DNA from: an uncultured Opitutia bacterium
Lineage (GTDB): Bacteria; Verrucomicrobiota; Verrucomicrobiia; Opitutales; UBA953
NCBI GenBank assembly: GCA_903840355.1
Contig: CAIMFJ010000001.1
Location: 1-64,000 of the forward strand
Length of the DNA: 64,000 bases
Direction of reading: 5' to 3'
Made by a program: the position numbers and the translations under genes. Below are positions 26,041-35,896 of this stretch, piece by piece. Each line of letters opens with the position of its first letter. Position 1 is the stretch's first letter. The notes under the pieces are model-generated. The model made no database searches and was not told the DNA's origin. It saw only the letters and a list, made by a program, of their open reading frames with translations.

Positions 26041-26067
26041 CAAAAGCGGCTCCACCAAGGGAGCCGC
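26041..26067 (-). terminator. Terminator of the di-haem oxidoreductase gene
   Basis: An 8-bp stem (GCGGCTCC and GGAGCCGC) with a 6-nt loop, followed on the minus strand by TTTTG, 25 bp after the stop of the gene. Confidence 0.85.
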
Positions 26068-26091
26068 GTCGAATTGACTGAGTCTTAAAGT

Positions 26092-27342
26092 CTAGAGCGA
26101 CATTAAGAAATCAGCGAGTTGCTTCTTTTGCGCAGCCGAGAACTTGGCGTAACGATCGCGCGAGACTTTGCCTTCGCCGTCATGCGCCATGATGGCAGCA
26201 TCAACCGTCGCCGCCCGTCCGTCATGCAAGTAGGGAGCACTGTATTGCAACCCCCACAGTGGTGCAGTCCGCATTTCCAATTCAGTGGCATCGCCTTGCG
26301 ACACGCCATCAGCCAACGACCCCATGTTGTGCAAGAGGAGGTCAGAGTATAACGAAACGGGGCGATGATTGAACGCGGCTTCGGAGCTGGGACCGGTCAT
26401 CATGCTGGGGACGTGACAAATCACACAGCCCGCCTTACCAAACAAATCCCTGCCCGCCGCCGCCGATACACTGAGTGGCTTCGTGGGCGCGGGTGCGAGG
26501 TACTTCATGAAATTAGCGACTTTTTCGAAGTCCGCTAAACCAGTCGCAGGAGCGTCCTCAGGATCGGCCACGAAATCATACTTGGCCAAGAGCGTGGCAT
26601 CGCCGTTCGGAGCATTCTCGGTGGGGAAGTAACGATTGGTAATGCCTAATTCATTACGGTAAGCATCCGCCGCAAAAGCTAGGAGTACGGCATGTTGATT
26701 CTTCCAACCAAAACGCCCGACCTTCACTTGCCCGCTGACGACATCGGTCACCATCGCAGGACGACCGGTCACGCCATCGACCGGATGCTTGTGGACGTTT
26801 TGCAAAATCGCCGCTTCGGGAATGGCATCAATCAAACCCAAACCAAACAAGGGCGTAGGGTTGCGATGGATGATGGTGTTCGCTTGCGCAGGAATGGTTT
26901 CCGCCGCCGCAGGTAAGATGGCGTGGTCTTGGAGCAACGAGCCACCGAGCGATTCGAGCGGATCAAACACGCCGTTCGTAGTCCGACCAAACCGCGTGAC
27001 GTTGCGAGCACTCGCACCACCCGTCGCACCCGACGCGTGACAAGCGACACAGGAGGTTTCGTTGAAGATGGGACCTAAACCACTTTCGACATCTTCCTCA
27101 TTTTCGAAATCATCTTTGCCATCGATGAAGAGGTTAAGTTGATCGGTGCTCAAACCTGGCAGCGGATCGCCCAACACAGGTTTGGCGGGATTCACTTTAG
27201 GCATCGGGGAACGAACGACTGGACCAACACGCAAGGCGGGGCGTTTAGGCGCGGCCTCAGCGGCAGTGGAACCATCATCAGCTACCACTAAAATCGTGGC
27301 GGCCAACAACGCCCGGAAGGCGATAACTGGATATTTTTTCAT
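26092..27342 (-). CDS. Di-haem oxidoreductase (DUF1111-type) with two CxxCH sites
   Basis: A 416-residue exported c-type cytochrome of the di-haem oxidoreductase family. A signal peptide covers about the first 30 residues (FRALLAATILVV). The haem-binding motifs are CVACH (98-102) and CVICH near residue 307, and the region GLGPIFNETSC is typical of the family. It probably works in the periplasm as a peroxidase-like or thiol oxidase-like enzyme; the electron partner is unknown. It is the first chromosomal gene beyond the tRNA and has its own terminator. A 233-bp gap with AT-rich stretches separates it from the next, divergent gene. Confidence 0.9.
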   Translation of the reverse strand: MKKYPVIAFRALLAATILVVADDGSTAAEAAPKRPALRVGPVVRSPMPKVNPAKPVLGDPLPGLSTDQLNLFIDGKDDFENEEDVESGLGPIFNETSCVACHASGATGGASARNVTRFGRTTNGVFDPLESLGGSLLQDHAILPAAAETIPAQANTIIHRNPTPLFGLGLIDAIPEAAILQNVHKHPVDGVTGRPAMVTDVVSGQVKVGRFGWKNQHAVLLAFAADAYRNELGITNRYFPTENAPNGDATLLAKYDFVADPEDAPATGLADFEKVANFMKYLAPAPTKPLSVSAAAGRDLFGKAGCVICHVPSMMTGPSSEAAFNHRPVSLYSDLLLHNMGSLADGVSQGDATELEMRTAPLWGLQYSAPYLHDGRAATVDAAIMAHDGEGKVSRDRYAKFSAAQKKQLADFLMSL

Positions 27343-27575
27343 GGTGATTAGGGGTTAGTTTTTACGGTGCGAAACGGGCCACCGTGCTTCTAATCTAAGC
27401 GCTCCCACGCCAAAGGGAATCTTTGTAGGGTAACTTTATCCTAAAGAAAAAATGAAGCGAAGATGAAGTTCAGATTAAGACGTGGACGACAACGGCATCG
27501 CCCGAAAGCGGTCATTTAAAAATTAAATTAAGATTGGATTAAGAAACGGGCGGACCTTAAAAACTTAATACGTCT

Positions 27576-29240
27576 ATGCACCCCACCCTGCGTTTCATCT
27601 GCGCCTCCTTACTCGTCGCTAGCAGCACGATTACCACTCGCGCCAACGAAGTGAATTTAGATTCCGCGGGCCCAACGCGCTTCGGGGCGAAGTTCGTCGA
27701 CGAAGCGGGTCAACGGGTCGCGCAGTTCAACGGCGACCACGGGATCTTGGCGTTTTACACTTTCGCAGCCGACGGCGAGACGCCGGTGTCGGTTTTAGTC
27801 AAAGGCAATAACAACGCCCACTTGAGCCTCAAGGGTCGCTTAGGAGGCAGCGAACTGAAGGCCAGTTTCGTCGCCACGGGCCAACCGCAGTGGGTCAACC
27901 TCGGCACGGCCAAGGTCTTGGCCAATCAGCCGATGCAGCTCACGCTCGATGCTCCCGACCACGCCGGTGGCGTCACGGTGCAAGGTTTTCAATTTGAACG
28001 CGACGCCACGGCCACGCCCGTGCTCCACCTAAAAACCGCTTATGCCGCGAACCCGCAAGTGAACATCGGAGATCGCGGAGGCGTCGGGGCTGCGACCTTT
28101 AAAGGCGCGGGACTGCTCCTCGTACCCGTGGTCGTAGAAAAAGCCGGCGCAGTCACTTTCGCCGCCCGCTACAACTTAGCCCCCGAAGCCAAGGTCGATT
28201 TGCTAATCTCGGCGACGTCCGACTACGAAGCCGCCAAGCCCACGAGCACGCCCGTTACGCTGAGCCTCACGGGCACCGGCAAACTGGGTTACAGCAAAGA
28301 GTTCAGCCTTAACTTCCCCACCGCAGGCACCTACCTCGTCGCCATCACCGAAGCCAAGCCTACGGAAACCCCGTTAACGCTGAATGGCCTGTTCTTGCGT
28401 CAGGCGACCAACGCCAACCTTTGGGCCTTACCGAATGGCAACGCCCAATCCGTGCACTTCGGCTACCCACTGCCCAAAGGCGAAACGGCGCTCTGGGCCT
28501 ACGCCGAAGCCACCGCGCAGCCTGGCCCGATCACGACCTACAATTGCGTCTTAGGTTTTGGCCAAGGCTACTTTGGCTTCCAACGAAAGAACTCGGGCCC
28601 CAACGCCGCGGATCGTTGCTTCATCTACTCGTTATGGGATAATGGATACGTAAAGAATAATGTGAAATCGGAAGGCAATGCCGATGAATTAAAGAACGCC
28701 GTGACGCGGCTGATTGCCAAGGGTGACGGGGTGAGTGCTTCGGCCTTCGACCACGAGGGTTCGGGCGGCCACAGTCACTGGGATTACGCCTGGAAAGATA
28801 ATCGAACTTATGCCTTCTTGCTCGGCGTAAAACCCGATGGCGATGGGGCAATCTTTTCGACCTGGGTACGTCTGGCCGAAACGAATCAGTGGAAGTTCCT
28901 GACCTCGTTCCGCCGCCCCAAGACCGTGGCCAAACTCGACGGTCTTTACTCATTCGTCGAAGACTGGTCGGGCTCGGCCGGCTACGTCAAACGCACCTGT
29001 CTCTACAGCAACCTCTGGATTTATAACACGCAAAACAAATGGGTTCAATTGCGCGAAGCTCGCAGCAGTGCGACCAGCGAATTAGGGCGCAAAGACTTTG
29101 ACCATTACGTCCAAGGCAACGGCGTGGTCCTCAGCACGGGCGGCTACGGTGCCCCCAAAGGCAATCGAGGGGTGATTTTAAAAATCCCCGAAAGCACCAC
29201 GCCACCAACGGTCAACCTCGCGACGTTGCCAACGAACTAA
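27576..29240 (+). CDS. Secreted DUF3472 protein
   Basis: A 554-residue exported protein. A signal peptide ends near TTRANE (about residue 24). The N-terminal half has two beta-sandwich-like stretches of unknown type, and the C-terminal half (from about 285) matches DUF3472, seen in FGQGYFGFQRKN, SLWDNGYVKNN and FDHEGSGGHSHWDYAW. DUF3472 proteins occur in bacteria that degrade polysaccharides, and a carbohydrate-linked role outside the cytoplasm is likely but unproven. Its stop overlaps the convergent hydrolase stop by four bases. Confidence 0.88.
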   Translation: MHPTLRFICASLLVASSTITTRANEVNLDSAGPTRFGAKFVDEAGQRVAQFNGDHGILAFYTFAADGETPVSVLVKGNNNAHLSLKGRLGGSELKASFVATGQPQWVNLGTAKVLANQPMQLTLDAPDHAGGVTVQGFQFERDATATPVLHLKTAYAANPQVNIGDRGGVGAATFKGAGLLLVPVVVEKAGAVTFAARYNLAPEAKVDLLISATSDYEAAKPTSTPVTLSLTGTGKLGYSKEFSLNFPTAGTYLVAITEAKPTETPLTLNGLFLRQATNANLWALPNGNAQSVHFGYPLPKGETALWAYAEATAQPGPITTYNCVLGFGQGYFGFQRKNSGPNAADRCFIYSLWDNGYVKNNVKSEGNADELKNAVTRLIAKGDGVSASAFDHEGSGGHSHWDYAWKDNRTYAFLLGVKPDGDGAIFSTWVRLAETNQWKFLTSFRRPKTVAKLDGLYSFVEDWSGSAGYVKRTCLYSNLWIYNTQNKWVQLREARSSATSELGRKDFDHYVQGNGVVLSTGGYGAPKGNRGVILKIPESTTPPTVNLATLPTN

Positions 29241-30028
29241 GGCAGTTTAATCCGCAGTCCGTCGTAACAGAGGCCGACTTTCGGGTAGGTCTCGGCTAGT
29301 TTCTTCGTGTAAACGTCGTAATCGATTTGATACGTCATGTGCGTGATCAACGTCTGCTTGGCATCGAGTTTTAACGAGGCCTGACACGCTTCATCGAACG
29401 ACATGTGCGTCGGGTGGCGGGCGGGACGCAGCCCGTCTAAAATCGCTAAATCCGCACGATGGCCCAAGGCGTAGGCTTCGGGAGTGAGTTCGCGGCAATC
29501 GGTGTAGTAGGCAAACTTCGAACCGGAATGGGGGTCGGTGAAGACTAAGCCCAATGTGTCTTCGGTCCCATGCGGCAAAGGCACGTGCTCAATCGTACCC
29601 CCGCCGGGCAAGGTCAACTTCTTTGGCATCAGCGAGACATCCAAGGCCACGTAACCAAACGAACGCTTTACTTGTAGGGCGTAAGGGAAGATGGCCTGAA
29701 TACGATCCGTCCCCCACGTGGTGGTGTAGACAGGAATCGGGGCACCGTCTTGATTAGTGCAAAACTGACGCAAGTCATCCATGCCCAAAATGTGGTCGGC
29801 ATGGCCGTGGGTGAGGATGAACGAATCCACGCGTGGGATTTGATTGTGAAGGCACTGCAAGCGAAACTCCGGGGCGGCGTCGACTTGCACATGGTGACCA
29901 CAAATCATCACGTGCACACTCGTCCGCGTGCGCCAGTTACGAGGGTTTTTTAAATCTAAGCCGGCATTATCATGCGCCACCAGGGGCACGCCCTGCGAAG
30001 TCCCACAACCCATGACAATGATTTCCAT
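29237..30028 (-). CDS. MBL-fold metallohydrolase, PhnP-like
   Basis: A 263-residue hydrolase of the metallo-beta-lactamase fold. The metal-binding signature HGHADH is at 74-79, and GCGTSQGVP near the N terminus and LPHGTEDTLG are typical of the PhnP/phosphodiesterase branch. The start MEIIVMGCG is chosen because the family begins there; the longer frame adds 22 unlike residues. It probably hydrolyses a cyclic phosphate or other phosphodiester in the cytoplasm. No phn genes are nearby, so the substrate is open. Confidence 0.88.
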   Translation of the reverse strand: MEIIVMGCGTSQGVPLVAHDNAGLDLKNPRNWRTRTSVHVMICGHHVQVDAAPEFRLQCLHNQIPRVDSFILTHGHADHILGMDDLRQFCTNQDGAPIPVYTTTWGTDRIQAIFPYALQVKRSFGYVALDVSLMPKKLTLPGGGTIEHVPLPHGTEDTLGLVFTDPHSGSKFAYYTDCRELTPEAYALGHRADLAILDGLRPARHPTHMSFDEACQASLKLDAKQTLITHMTYQIDYDVYTKKLAETYPKVGLCYDGLRIKLP

Positions 30029-30141
30029 GTCCCCAACCTGCGGGAGGTTAGCAAAAAGACAAGTAAACGGACAAGCTGGCCAAAATCCCCCCACGATACC
30101 CTCTTGCCACCCACCCTCCTCTGCGTTTTGTTACCCCTCCC

Positions 30142-31503
30142 GTGTTTGCTAACCTTACCGAAAAACTCTCCAAGGCCCTGCGCGACCTCCGCGGCTTATC
30201 GAAGCTGACCGAGGAAAACGTCGCCCCTGCGCTGGCGGAAGTCCGTGCGGCATTAATGGCGGCCGACGTCGACTACCAGGTCGCCAAAGACTTTACGGAA
30301 CGCGTTAAGACCGCCTGCCTCGGCAAGGACGTCGTCGAGAGCGTGTCGCCCGGCCAAATGGCCGTCAAAGTGGTCGCCGACGAGTTAACCAAACTTTTGG
30401 GCGAAGGCGAACGCGCCCTCGACCTCCGCCGTCCACTCCGCGTGCTGCTTGTTGGTCTGCAAGGTTCAGGCAAAACCACCAGCGCCGCTAAATTGGCCAA
30501 GCACTTAGTCAAAAAAGCTGGCATCCGGAAACCCTCGCTCATCGCAGCCGACTTGCGTCGCCCCGCGGCCATCGATCAATTAGAAACTTTAGCCAAACAA
30601 GAAGGCTTTGATTTCCGGGCAGAACGTGGAGCTCAAGACGTGGCCGAGATGGTAGGCCGACTCACCCGCGATGCCGAAGCCGCTGCAGCGGACTTAGTCA
30701 TCGTCGACACCGCAGGTCGGCTCCAAATCGACCACGAGTTGATGGACGAGGTGAAGCAGATTCGCGCCAAGTTCAACCCTCACGAAGTCTTCCTCGTCGC
30801 GGACGCTGCCTTGGGACAACAAGCCGTCGATGTGGCTTCCAAGTTCCACGCCGCCACTCCCCTTACTGGCATCATCTTAACCAAACTCGATGGCGATGCT
30901 CGCGGGGGCGCGGCGTTGTCGATGAAGACAGTGACGGGCGTGCCGATTCGCTTCTTAGGAACCGGCGAAAAATCGGGAGATTTTGACACTTTCTACCCCG
31001 AGCGCATGGCCCAGCGGATCTTGGGCATGGGCGACGTCGTTTCGCTGGTGGAAAAAGCGCAGGAAGTGGTCGACCAAAAAGAAGCCGAGCGTTTGGCGGA
31101 GAAGATGCGCAAGGCCGACTTCGACTTAGAAGATTTCTTGGCCCAAATGTCGCAGATGAAGAAGATGGGGCCGTTGGGCAACATCGTCAAAATGATGCCC
31201 GGTATGGGCAATGTGGAGATTGGCACTCGCGAAGAAAAGATGATGGGCAAGACCGAGGCCATCATCCTCTCCATGACCAAGAAGGAACGCCGCAATCCCG
31301 ACATCCTCAATGGCTCGCGCCGTCTGCGCATCGCCAAAGGATCGGGCACGCAAGTCAGCGACGTGAACGCCTTGATTAAACAATTTTCCCAGATGCGTGA
31401 AATGATGCGCATGATGAAAAGCGGTAAAGGCAAAGAACTCATGCGTCGCATGGGACAAATGGGCGGCGGTCGCGGCGGCTTCCCGCCCGGAGGTTTTCGC
31501 TAA
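30142..31503 (+). CDS. ffh: Signal recognition particle protein Ffh
   Basis: A 453-residue SRP54-type GTPase that carries nascent membrane proteins to FtsY. It has the N domain (1-85), the G domain with GLQGSGKTT (about 103-111), DTAGRL and [10 protein letters not shown], and a methionine-rich M domain from about 300 that binds SRP RNA and signal sequences. It starts with GTG (FANLTEKLS follows). It lies five bases before a HAD gene on the same strand. No SRP RNA gene was recognised in the window. Confidence 0.97.
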   Translation: MFANLTEKLSKALRDLRGLSKLTEENVAPALAEVRAALMAADVDYQVAKDFTERVKTACLGKDVVESVSPGQMAVKVVADELTKLLGEGERALDLRRPLRVLLVGLQGSGKTTSAAKLAKHLVKKAGIRKPSLIAADLRRPAAIDQLETLAKQEGFDFRAERGAQDVAEMVGRLTRDAEAAAADLVIVDTAGRLQIDHELMDEVKQIRAKFNPHEVFLVADAALGQQAVDVASKFHAATPLTGIILTKLDGDARGGAALSMKTVTGVPIRFLGTGEKSGDFDTFYPERMAQRILGMGDVVSLVEKAQEVVDQKEAERLAEKMRKADFDLEDFLAQMSQMKKMGPLGNIVKMMPGMGNVEIGTREEKMMGKTEAIILSMTKKERRNPDILNGSRRLRIAKGSGTQVSDVNALIKQFSQMREMMRMMKSGKGKELMRRMGQMGGGRGGFPPGGFR

Positions 31504-31508
31504 GCGCC

Positions 31509-32117
31509 ATGCAAACCCTGTTGCCCAAAGAGTCTGACTGGCTGCAACGACCCGGTTGGATTTTTGACTGCGATGGCACCCTGGCGGCGTCGATGTGGAT
31601 TCACCACCGCAGCTGGACTCATATTATTAGTAAGCAAATCGGCCGGCCGTTCGATTTCCCTTGGCCCCTGTTTTGTTCGATGGGTGGAATGTCCGCCCAA
31701 GACACCTGCATCAAATTGAAGCAGTTGTATGGGTTTGAGTTGAACGTCGAACAACTCCTCGCCGACGGGCATGACTTTTTAGAAATTCATTTAGAGAAAG
31801 ACGTCACCGCCCGCACCGATGTGGTAAACCTCTTACATTACGTCCGTAAAATGGGGCACAAAACCGCGGTCGCCTCGGCCGGTCGTCGAGCTCACGTGGA
31901 TAAAACCCTGAATAAAATTCAGCTCCGCCACCTCTTCGACACCATCGTCACGGTCGAAGACGCCGCCCGCTCCAAACCGCATCCGGATTTGTTTTTAGTC
32001 GCCGCCCAACGCTTGAACCTCGACCCCAAAGATTGCGTGGTCATCGAGGACAGCCCGCGCGGCAAGGAAGCGGCCGATGCTGCGGGCATGGCGTGTATTC
32101 TGGTCGAGCCCGCTTAG
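31509..32117 (+). CDS. HAD-superfamily phosphatase, beta-phosphoglucomutase-like
   Basis: A 202-residue HAD hydrolase. Motif I is FDCDGTLA near residues 19-26, followed by a helical cap; motif II is ASAG, and motif IV is VIEDSPRG near the C terminus. It resembles phosphoglucomutase-like and sugar-phosphatase members, but the substrate cannot be told. The gene follows ffh closely and may be co-transcribed. It overlaps the convergent membrane protein gene by four bases. Confidence 0.88.
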   Translation: MQTLLPKESDWLQRPGWIFDCDGTLAASMWIHHRSWTHIISKQIGRPFDFPWPLFCSMGGMSAQDTCIKLKQLYGFELNVEQLLADGHDFLEIHLEKDVTARTDVVNLLHYVRKMGHKTAVASAGRRAHVDKTLNKIQLRHLFDTIVTVEDAARSKPHPDLFLVAAQRLNLDPKDCVVIEDSPRGKEAADAAGMACILVEPA

Positions 32118-32584
32118 GCCCGGCGCCGCGTGTAGAGAAAGTAGTAGTAGATACTCGCGAAGCCCGAGAGTACGCTGAGCATCGTCGCCAGCTCAAAGCC
32201 CCACTCCAACACATCGTCCAAGGAGCCAAAGAAGAACGTCAACGTCAGGTAAATCTGCTGCAGTTGCAGAATCGGATCATCCAGCGGAGGCGGTGCGGGG
32301 TGATCGCGCGTAACCGGGTCGCGACAAACCCATTTGAGGTAGATTAAGAGGATAACCCCGCAAAATAACAGTGGCGTGGCCAGAATCGCCATCGCCGAGT
32401 GCCAGGTCCGCAAGTGTTCGACCGAGAACACTTCGGGTAAATGCAGCCCCGTGGATTCCAGCAAGCCTACACGTCGCGCCGTGACGGCGGAAAAGTTGGC
32501 CCAAAAACCTAAGAGCTTTTCCGTGATAAACAGCGCCAAGCCTAACCCGATGCAAAAAACTGCCAGGCGGTAGACTCGGCGCAT
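32114..32584 (-). CDS. Integral membrane protein, unknown
   Basis: A 156-residue protein with three likely membrane segments (about 5-28, 62-84 and 128-150) and no recognised domain. A proline-rich loop (HPAPPPLDDP) lies between the second and third. It is followed on its 5' side by an aminotransferase gene on the same strand only 7 bp away, so the two may share a transcript. Function unknown. Confidence 0.75.
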   Translation of the reverse strand: MRRVYRLAVFCIGLGLALFITEKLLGFWANFSAVTARRVGLLESTGLHLPEVFSVEHLRTWHSAMAILATPLLFCGVILLIYLKWVCRDPVTRDHPAPPPLDDPILQLQQIYLTLTFFFGSLDDVLEWGFELATMLSVLSGFASIYYYFLYTRRRA

Positions 32585-32591
32585 GCCGCAA

Positions 32592-33779
32592 TTATCGCTT
32601 CAACTTTGCGCAGAAGCGAGCCAAGCGTTCGAGTCCCTTGGCAATAATTTCGTCGGAAGTTGCATAACTCAGACGAATATAGCCCTCGGAACCGAAGGCC
32701 GAGCCGGGGACCACCGCCACCAGCTCTTCCTCGAGTAAACGAGCGGAGAACTCTTGGGACGACAGGCCGAAGGCACGGATATTGGGGAAAAGGTAGAAGG
32801 CGCCCTGCGAACGGTAGCAGGTCAGGCCAGGGATGGCGTTGAGGCCCTTCCAGAGGTTCAGACGACGGCGGTCAAAGGCCACGGCCATCTCGGCCAAGGC
32901 AGCCTTGGCTTGGTCGGGGTGCTGGTGGACTGCGAGGGCGCCGAATTGGGCAAACGTCGTGGCGTTAGAAGAAATCTGGCTCTGTAAATCAGCCACCGCA
33001 GCGGCGACGGGCGTGCTGGCGATGAGCGTGCCTAAGCGCCAACCGGTCATCGAGTAGCTCTTGGCGTAACCCGAGACCGTGATCGTCAAGGCAGCGGCCT
33101 CAGGCGAGAACGTCGCTGGGCTGCAGGTCGTTTGACCATCATAGACCAAGTTTTCGTAAATCTCGTCGGACAGGATCCACACGTTGGCCTGCACGCAGAG
33201 GGCGACCAGTTCGGTCAATTCCGCACGCGTGTAAACCGCACCCGTGGGGTTCGAAGGGCTGTTCAGCACCACCATGCGGGTGCGAGGCGTTAGGGCCGCC
33301 TTCAATTGAGCAGGCGTGATTTTGAAGCCCGTCGTGTCTTCGGCTTGGATGAATTTAGGAACCCCACCGGCGAGTTTCACCATCTCGGGGTAGCTCACCC
33401 AAAAAGGAGCAGGGATGATCACTTCATCGCCATGGCTGATGGTAGCGAGAATGGCCAAGTAGCAGGACATCTTACCACCAGGGCTAACGACCACATTGCC
33501 TTCGGCCATGCCCACGAAACCACGACGCACGTAATCTTCGGCAATCGCCTTGCGCAAGGCAGGGATGCCAGGCGTGGGGGCATACTTCGTTTGACCCGCT
33601 TGCAAGGCCTTAGCACAAGCGTCTTTGACGAACTGAGGGGTGTCGAAATCAGGTTCACCCGCGCCAAAGCCACAGACATCTTTACCGGCGGCCTTGAGAG
33701 CCTTCGCCTTGGCATCAACGGCCAACGTTGGCGAAGGAGAAACTTGACGAGCCCAAGAAGAGAGAGATGGCGTGGACAT
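32592..33779 (-). CDS. aspC: Pyridoxal-phosphate aspartate-type aminotransferase
   Basis: A 395-residue class I aminotransferase of the AspAT Ib group. The Schiff-base lysine lies in [15 protein letters not shown], the PLP-binding NSPSNPTGA comes before it, and GEPDFDTP near the N terminus is typical. It would transfer amino groups between aspartate or related acids and 2-oxoglutarate in the cytoplasm. The start [13 protein letters not shown] is preferred to the one 14 codons upstream because it fits the family N terminus. No clear ribosome site is seen, in line with the other host genes. Confidence 0.93.
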   Translation of the reverse strand: MSTPSLSSWARQVSPSPTLAVDAKAKALKAAGKDVCGFGAGEPDFDTPQFVKDACAKALQAGQTKYAPTPGIPALRKAIAEDYVRRGFVGMAEGNVVVSPGGKMSCYLAILATISHGDEVIIPAPFWVSYPEMVKLAGGVPKFIQAEDTTGFKITPAQLKAALTPRTRMVVLNSPSNPTGAVYTRAELTELVALCVQANVWILSDEIYENLVYDGQTTCSPATFSPEAAALTITVSGYAKSYSMTGWRLGTLIASTPVAAAVADLQSQISSNATTFAQFGALAVHQHPDQAKAALAEMAVAFDRRRLNLWKGLNAIPGLTCYRSQGAFYLFPNIRAFGLSSQEFSARLLEEELVAVVPGSAFGSEGYIRLSYATSDEIIAKGLERLARFCAKLKR

Positions 33780-33880
33780 AGAAGTGGACGGGAAACAAGG
33801 GGATGAGTCAGCCAGTGACAAGATTAAGATAAGGGGAAAATGACAGCAAAGCCCAAGGCTTCACCCCTCCTAGCCTGTTT

Positions 33881-34324
33881 TTAGACGTCGATGGCGTCGT
33901 CCTTGATGGATTCGCCCTTTTTGGCCGCTTGGGCCCGACGGAAGGGCTTCAACTGGTCGATCCCCAACGCCGAAGCCAAGAACCAAGAGCAAATCGAAAT
34001 CGTCAAAGTCGATAAAGCCCAATTATTGAGGTGCAGGTCTTTGACCAAGCTCGCCGTGAGACCCAGGATGGCGCCGTTGGCCAGGAAGAGCACCAAGTAA
34101 GCCCCCAGACCCAAGGTCAGGATGAGGATGGGCAACGAGACGATTAAAAAGACCGCCACCAAGAACGGACGCAGCACGGAATTTAAAATCCCGAGCAAGA
34201 TTGCCACGACCGCTAAGGTGCTGACATCTTCGTATCTCAAAAAGCCAAAGCGACCCGCCAGGAAAACCCCGAGGGCGAGGCAAGCCCACTCAAGGAGCAT
34301 GTGCCAAAGACGACGTAAAACCAT
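33881..34324 (-). CDS. Phage-holin-4 family membrane protein
   Basis: A 147-residue membrane protein with four hydrophobic segments and the family block LGILNSVLRPFLV, then LTLGLGAYLVLFLANGAIL. Despite the family name these proteins are common chromosomal genes with no link to phage lysis. It stands alone after the phoU gene on the same strand. The role is unknown. Confidence 0.88.
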   Translation of the reverse strand: MVLRRLWHMLLEWACLALGVFLAGRFGFLRYEDVSTLAVVAILLGILNSVLRPFLVAVFLIVSLPILILTLGLGAYLVLFLANGAILGLTASLVKDLHLNNWALSTLTISICSWFLASALGIDQLKPFRRAQAAKKGESIKDDAIDV

Positions 34325-34386
34325 GGCACATCATACCACACCGACCTACAGGAACAAGAACCAACCCAGTCGCTTTGAGGAACCTT

Positions 34387-35043
34387 TTATTGACGGGAGT
34401 GACGCACATCTTCGCCCGAAGTCAGGAAAATAACCTGTTCGGCGATGTTTTTCGAGTGGTCTCCGATGCGCTCCAAAGCCTTGGAAATAAAGATTAATTC
34501 CACGTGCGAAGCCGAGACCTTGGCCGTGTCACCCGAATGCCCAAAGAGGCTTTCGTAGTTCTTGCGGTTCAGGGAATCGATTTCCACATCGCGCTTTAAC
34601 ACCAAGCGGGCTTTCTCCAAGTCACCTTCAATAAAGCTATCCAAGGCGAGGCGTAAAACTTCGACCGCAATCTTCCCCTCTTCGGGAACATGCAATAAGT
34701 TCTTCAACGGACCACGCTCGGAAATCACGAGGGAACGCTTCGCAATCACCGAAGCCTCATCCGCCACGCGCTCGAGGTCATGGCCAATATCCCGGGCCGC
34801 CAAGAGCAGACGCACATCGCTGCCCATCGGACCAAACAGCGTCAAGTAGCGCATGATTTCGCGGTCGACACGCTTTTCTAAATCATCGACCCGATCGTCC
34901 ATCCCGCGCACTTGCAGCGCCAAGGAGTCATCACCCGTCTCGACGGCTTTGAGCACCATACGGGTCATATCGAGGGAGCGTTCCCCCATTAAAATTAGGT
35001 CATCGCGCAGCTGGCGAAGCTCGTCGTGGAAGAAGCGTTGCAT
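34387..35043 (-). CDS. phoU: Phosphate transport regulator PhoU
   Basis: A 218-residue PhoU made of two three-helix repeats, each with the metal-binding acidic motif (RDIGHDLERVADEA near 90-103 and LERIGDHSKNIAE near 193-205). It links the Pst transporter to the PhoR/PhoB sensor system and lowers phosphate uptake when phosphate is plentiful. The start MQRFFHDELRQL fits the family; a start six codons upstream is less likely. It is the last gene of the pst operon, 14 bp after pstB. PhoR and PhoB are not in the window. Confidence 0.96.
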   Translation of the reverse strand: MQRFFHDELRQLRDDLILMGERSLDMTRMVLKAVETGDDSLALQVRGMDDRVDDLEKRVDREIMRYLTLFGPMGSDVRLLLAARDIGHDLERVADEASVIAKRSLVISERGPLKNLLHVPEEGKIAVEVLRLALDSFIEGDLEKARLVLKRDVEIDSLNRKNYESLFGHSGDTAKVSASHVELIFISKALERIGDHSKNIAEQVIFLTSGEDVRHSRQ

Positions 35044-35057
35044 GGTATTAAAGTAGA

Positions 35058-35894
35058 TCAACCAAAGCGACCCGAGATGTAGGCCTCCGTTTGAGGTTGC
35101 GAAGGGTTCATGAAAATTTTCTCCGTCGTATCATACTCCACTTGCTTGCCCAAGTAGAAGAACGCCGTGCGGTCCGAAACCCGGGCCGCTTGTTGCATCG
35201 AGTGCGTCACAATCACGATGGTGAACTGCTCTTTCAGCTCGTGGATTAACTCTTCAATCTTACCCGTGGCAATCGGATCGAGGGCGGAGCAAGGCTCATC
35301 CATCAACAGGATTTCAGGGCGATTCGCGATGGCGCGGGCAATGCAGAGACGTTGCATTTGGCCACCCGACAGACCCAAGGCGCTGTCATGCAGACGGTCT
35401 TTCACTTCATCCCACAAAGCAGCCTTGCGGAGCGACGTTTCGCAAACCTCTTCGAGCAAGGCACGGTCACGCACGCCGACCACGCGGAGGGCGTAGACCA
35501 CATTTTCAAAAATCGACTTCGGGAACGGGTTCGACTTTTGGAACACCATCCCCACGCGACGGCGAAGCGAAATCACTTCGAGGCCCGGGTCATAAATCGA
35601 ACGACTATCGATTTGAATATCTCCCTCGTGACGGATATTATCCACCAAGTCGTTCATCCGGTTTAAATTGCGCAGCAAGGTCGACTTACCGCAACCCGAA
35701 GGCCCGATAAACGCCACCACTTGGCGCTCTGGAATATCGAGGCTAATGGACTCGAGGGCTTTTTTGCTCCCATACCAGAAGCCGAAATTCTTGATGCTAA
35801 TGTAATCCTTGCGACCACCCCGCTCGGTACTAGGTCGAACTTTTAAGCGGGTCATGGAGGGTGAAGAAGTCATAGAAGGTGAAAGTAAAGTCAT
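35058..35894 (-). CDS. pstB: Phosphate ABC transporter ATPase PstB
   Basis: A 278-residue ABC ATPase that powers phosphate import. Walker A is GPSGCGKST (64-72), the signature is [10 protein letters not shown] near 173, and Walker B with catalytic Glu is LLMDEP near 195. The first 30 residues are a non-conserved tail, with alternative ATGs at codons 8 and 14 that may be the true start. It begins two bases after the pstA stop. Confidence 0.97.
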   Translation of the reverse strand: MTLLSPSMTSSPSMTRLKVRPSTERGGRKDYISIKNFGFWYGSKKALESISLDIPERQVVAFIGPSGCGKSTLLRNLNRMNDLVDNIRHEGDIQIDSRSIYDPGLEVISLRRRVGMVFQKSNPFPKSIFENVVYALRVVGVRDRALLEEVCETSLRKAALWDEVKDRLHDSALGLSGGQMQRLCIARAIANRPEILLMDEPCSALDPIATGKIEELIHELKEQFTIVIVTHSMQQAARVSDRTAFFYLGKQVEYDTTEKIFMNPSQPQTEAYISGRFG

Positions 35895-35896
35895 GG

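Noticed and set aside
33881-34324. Prophage origin for the holin-family gene
   Set aside because: The family is mostly chromosomal and no phage genes are near it.
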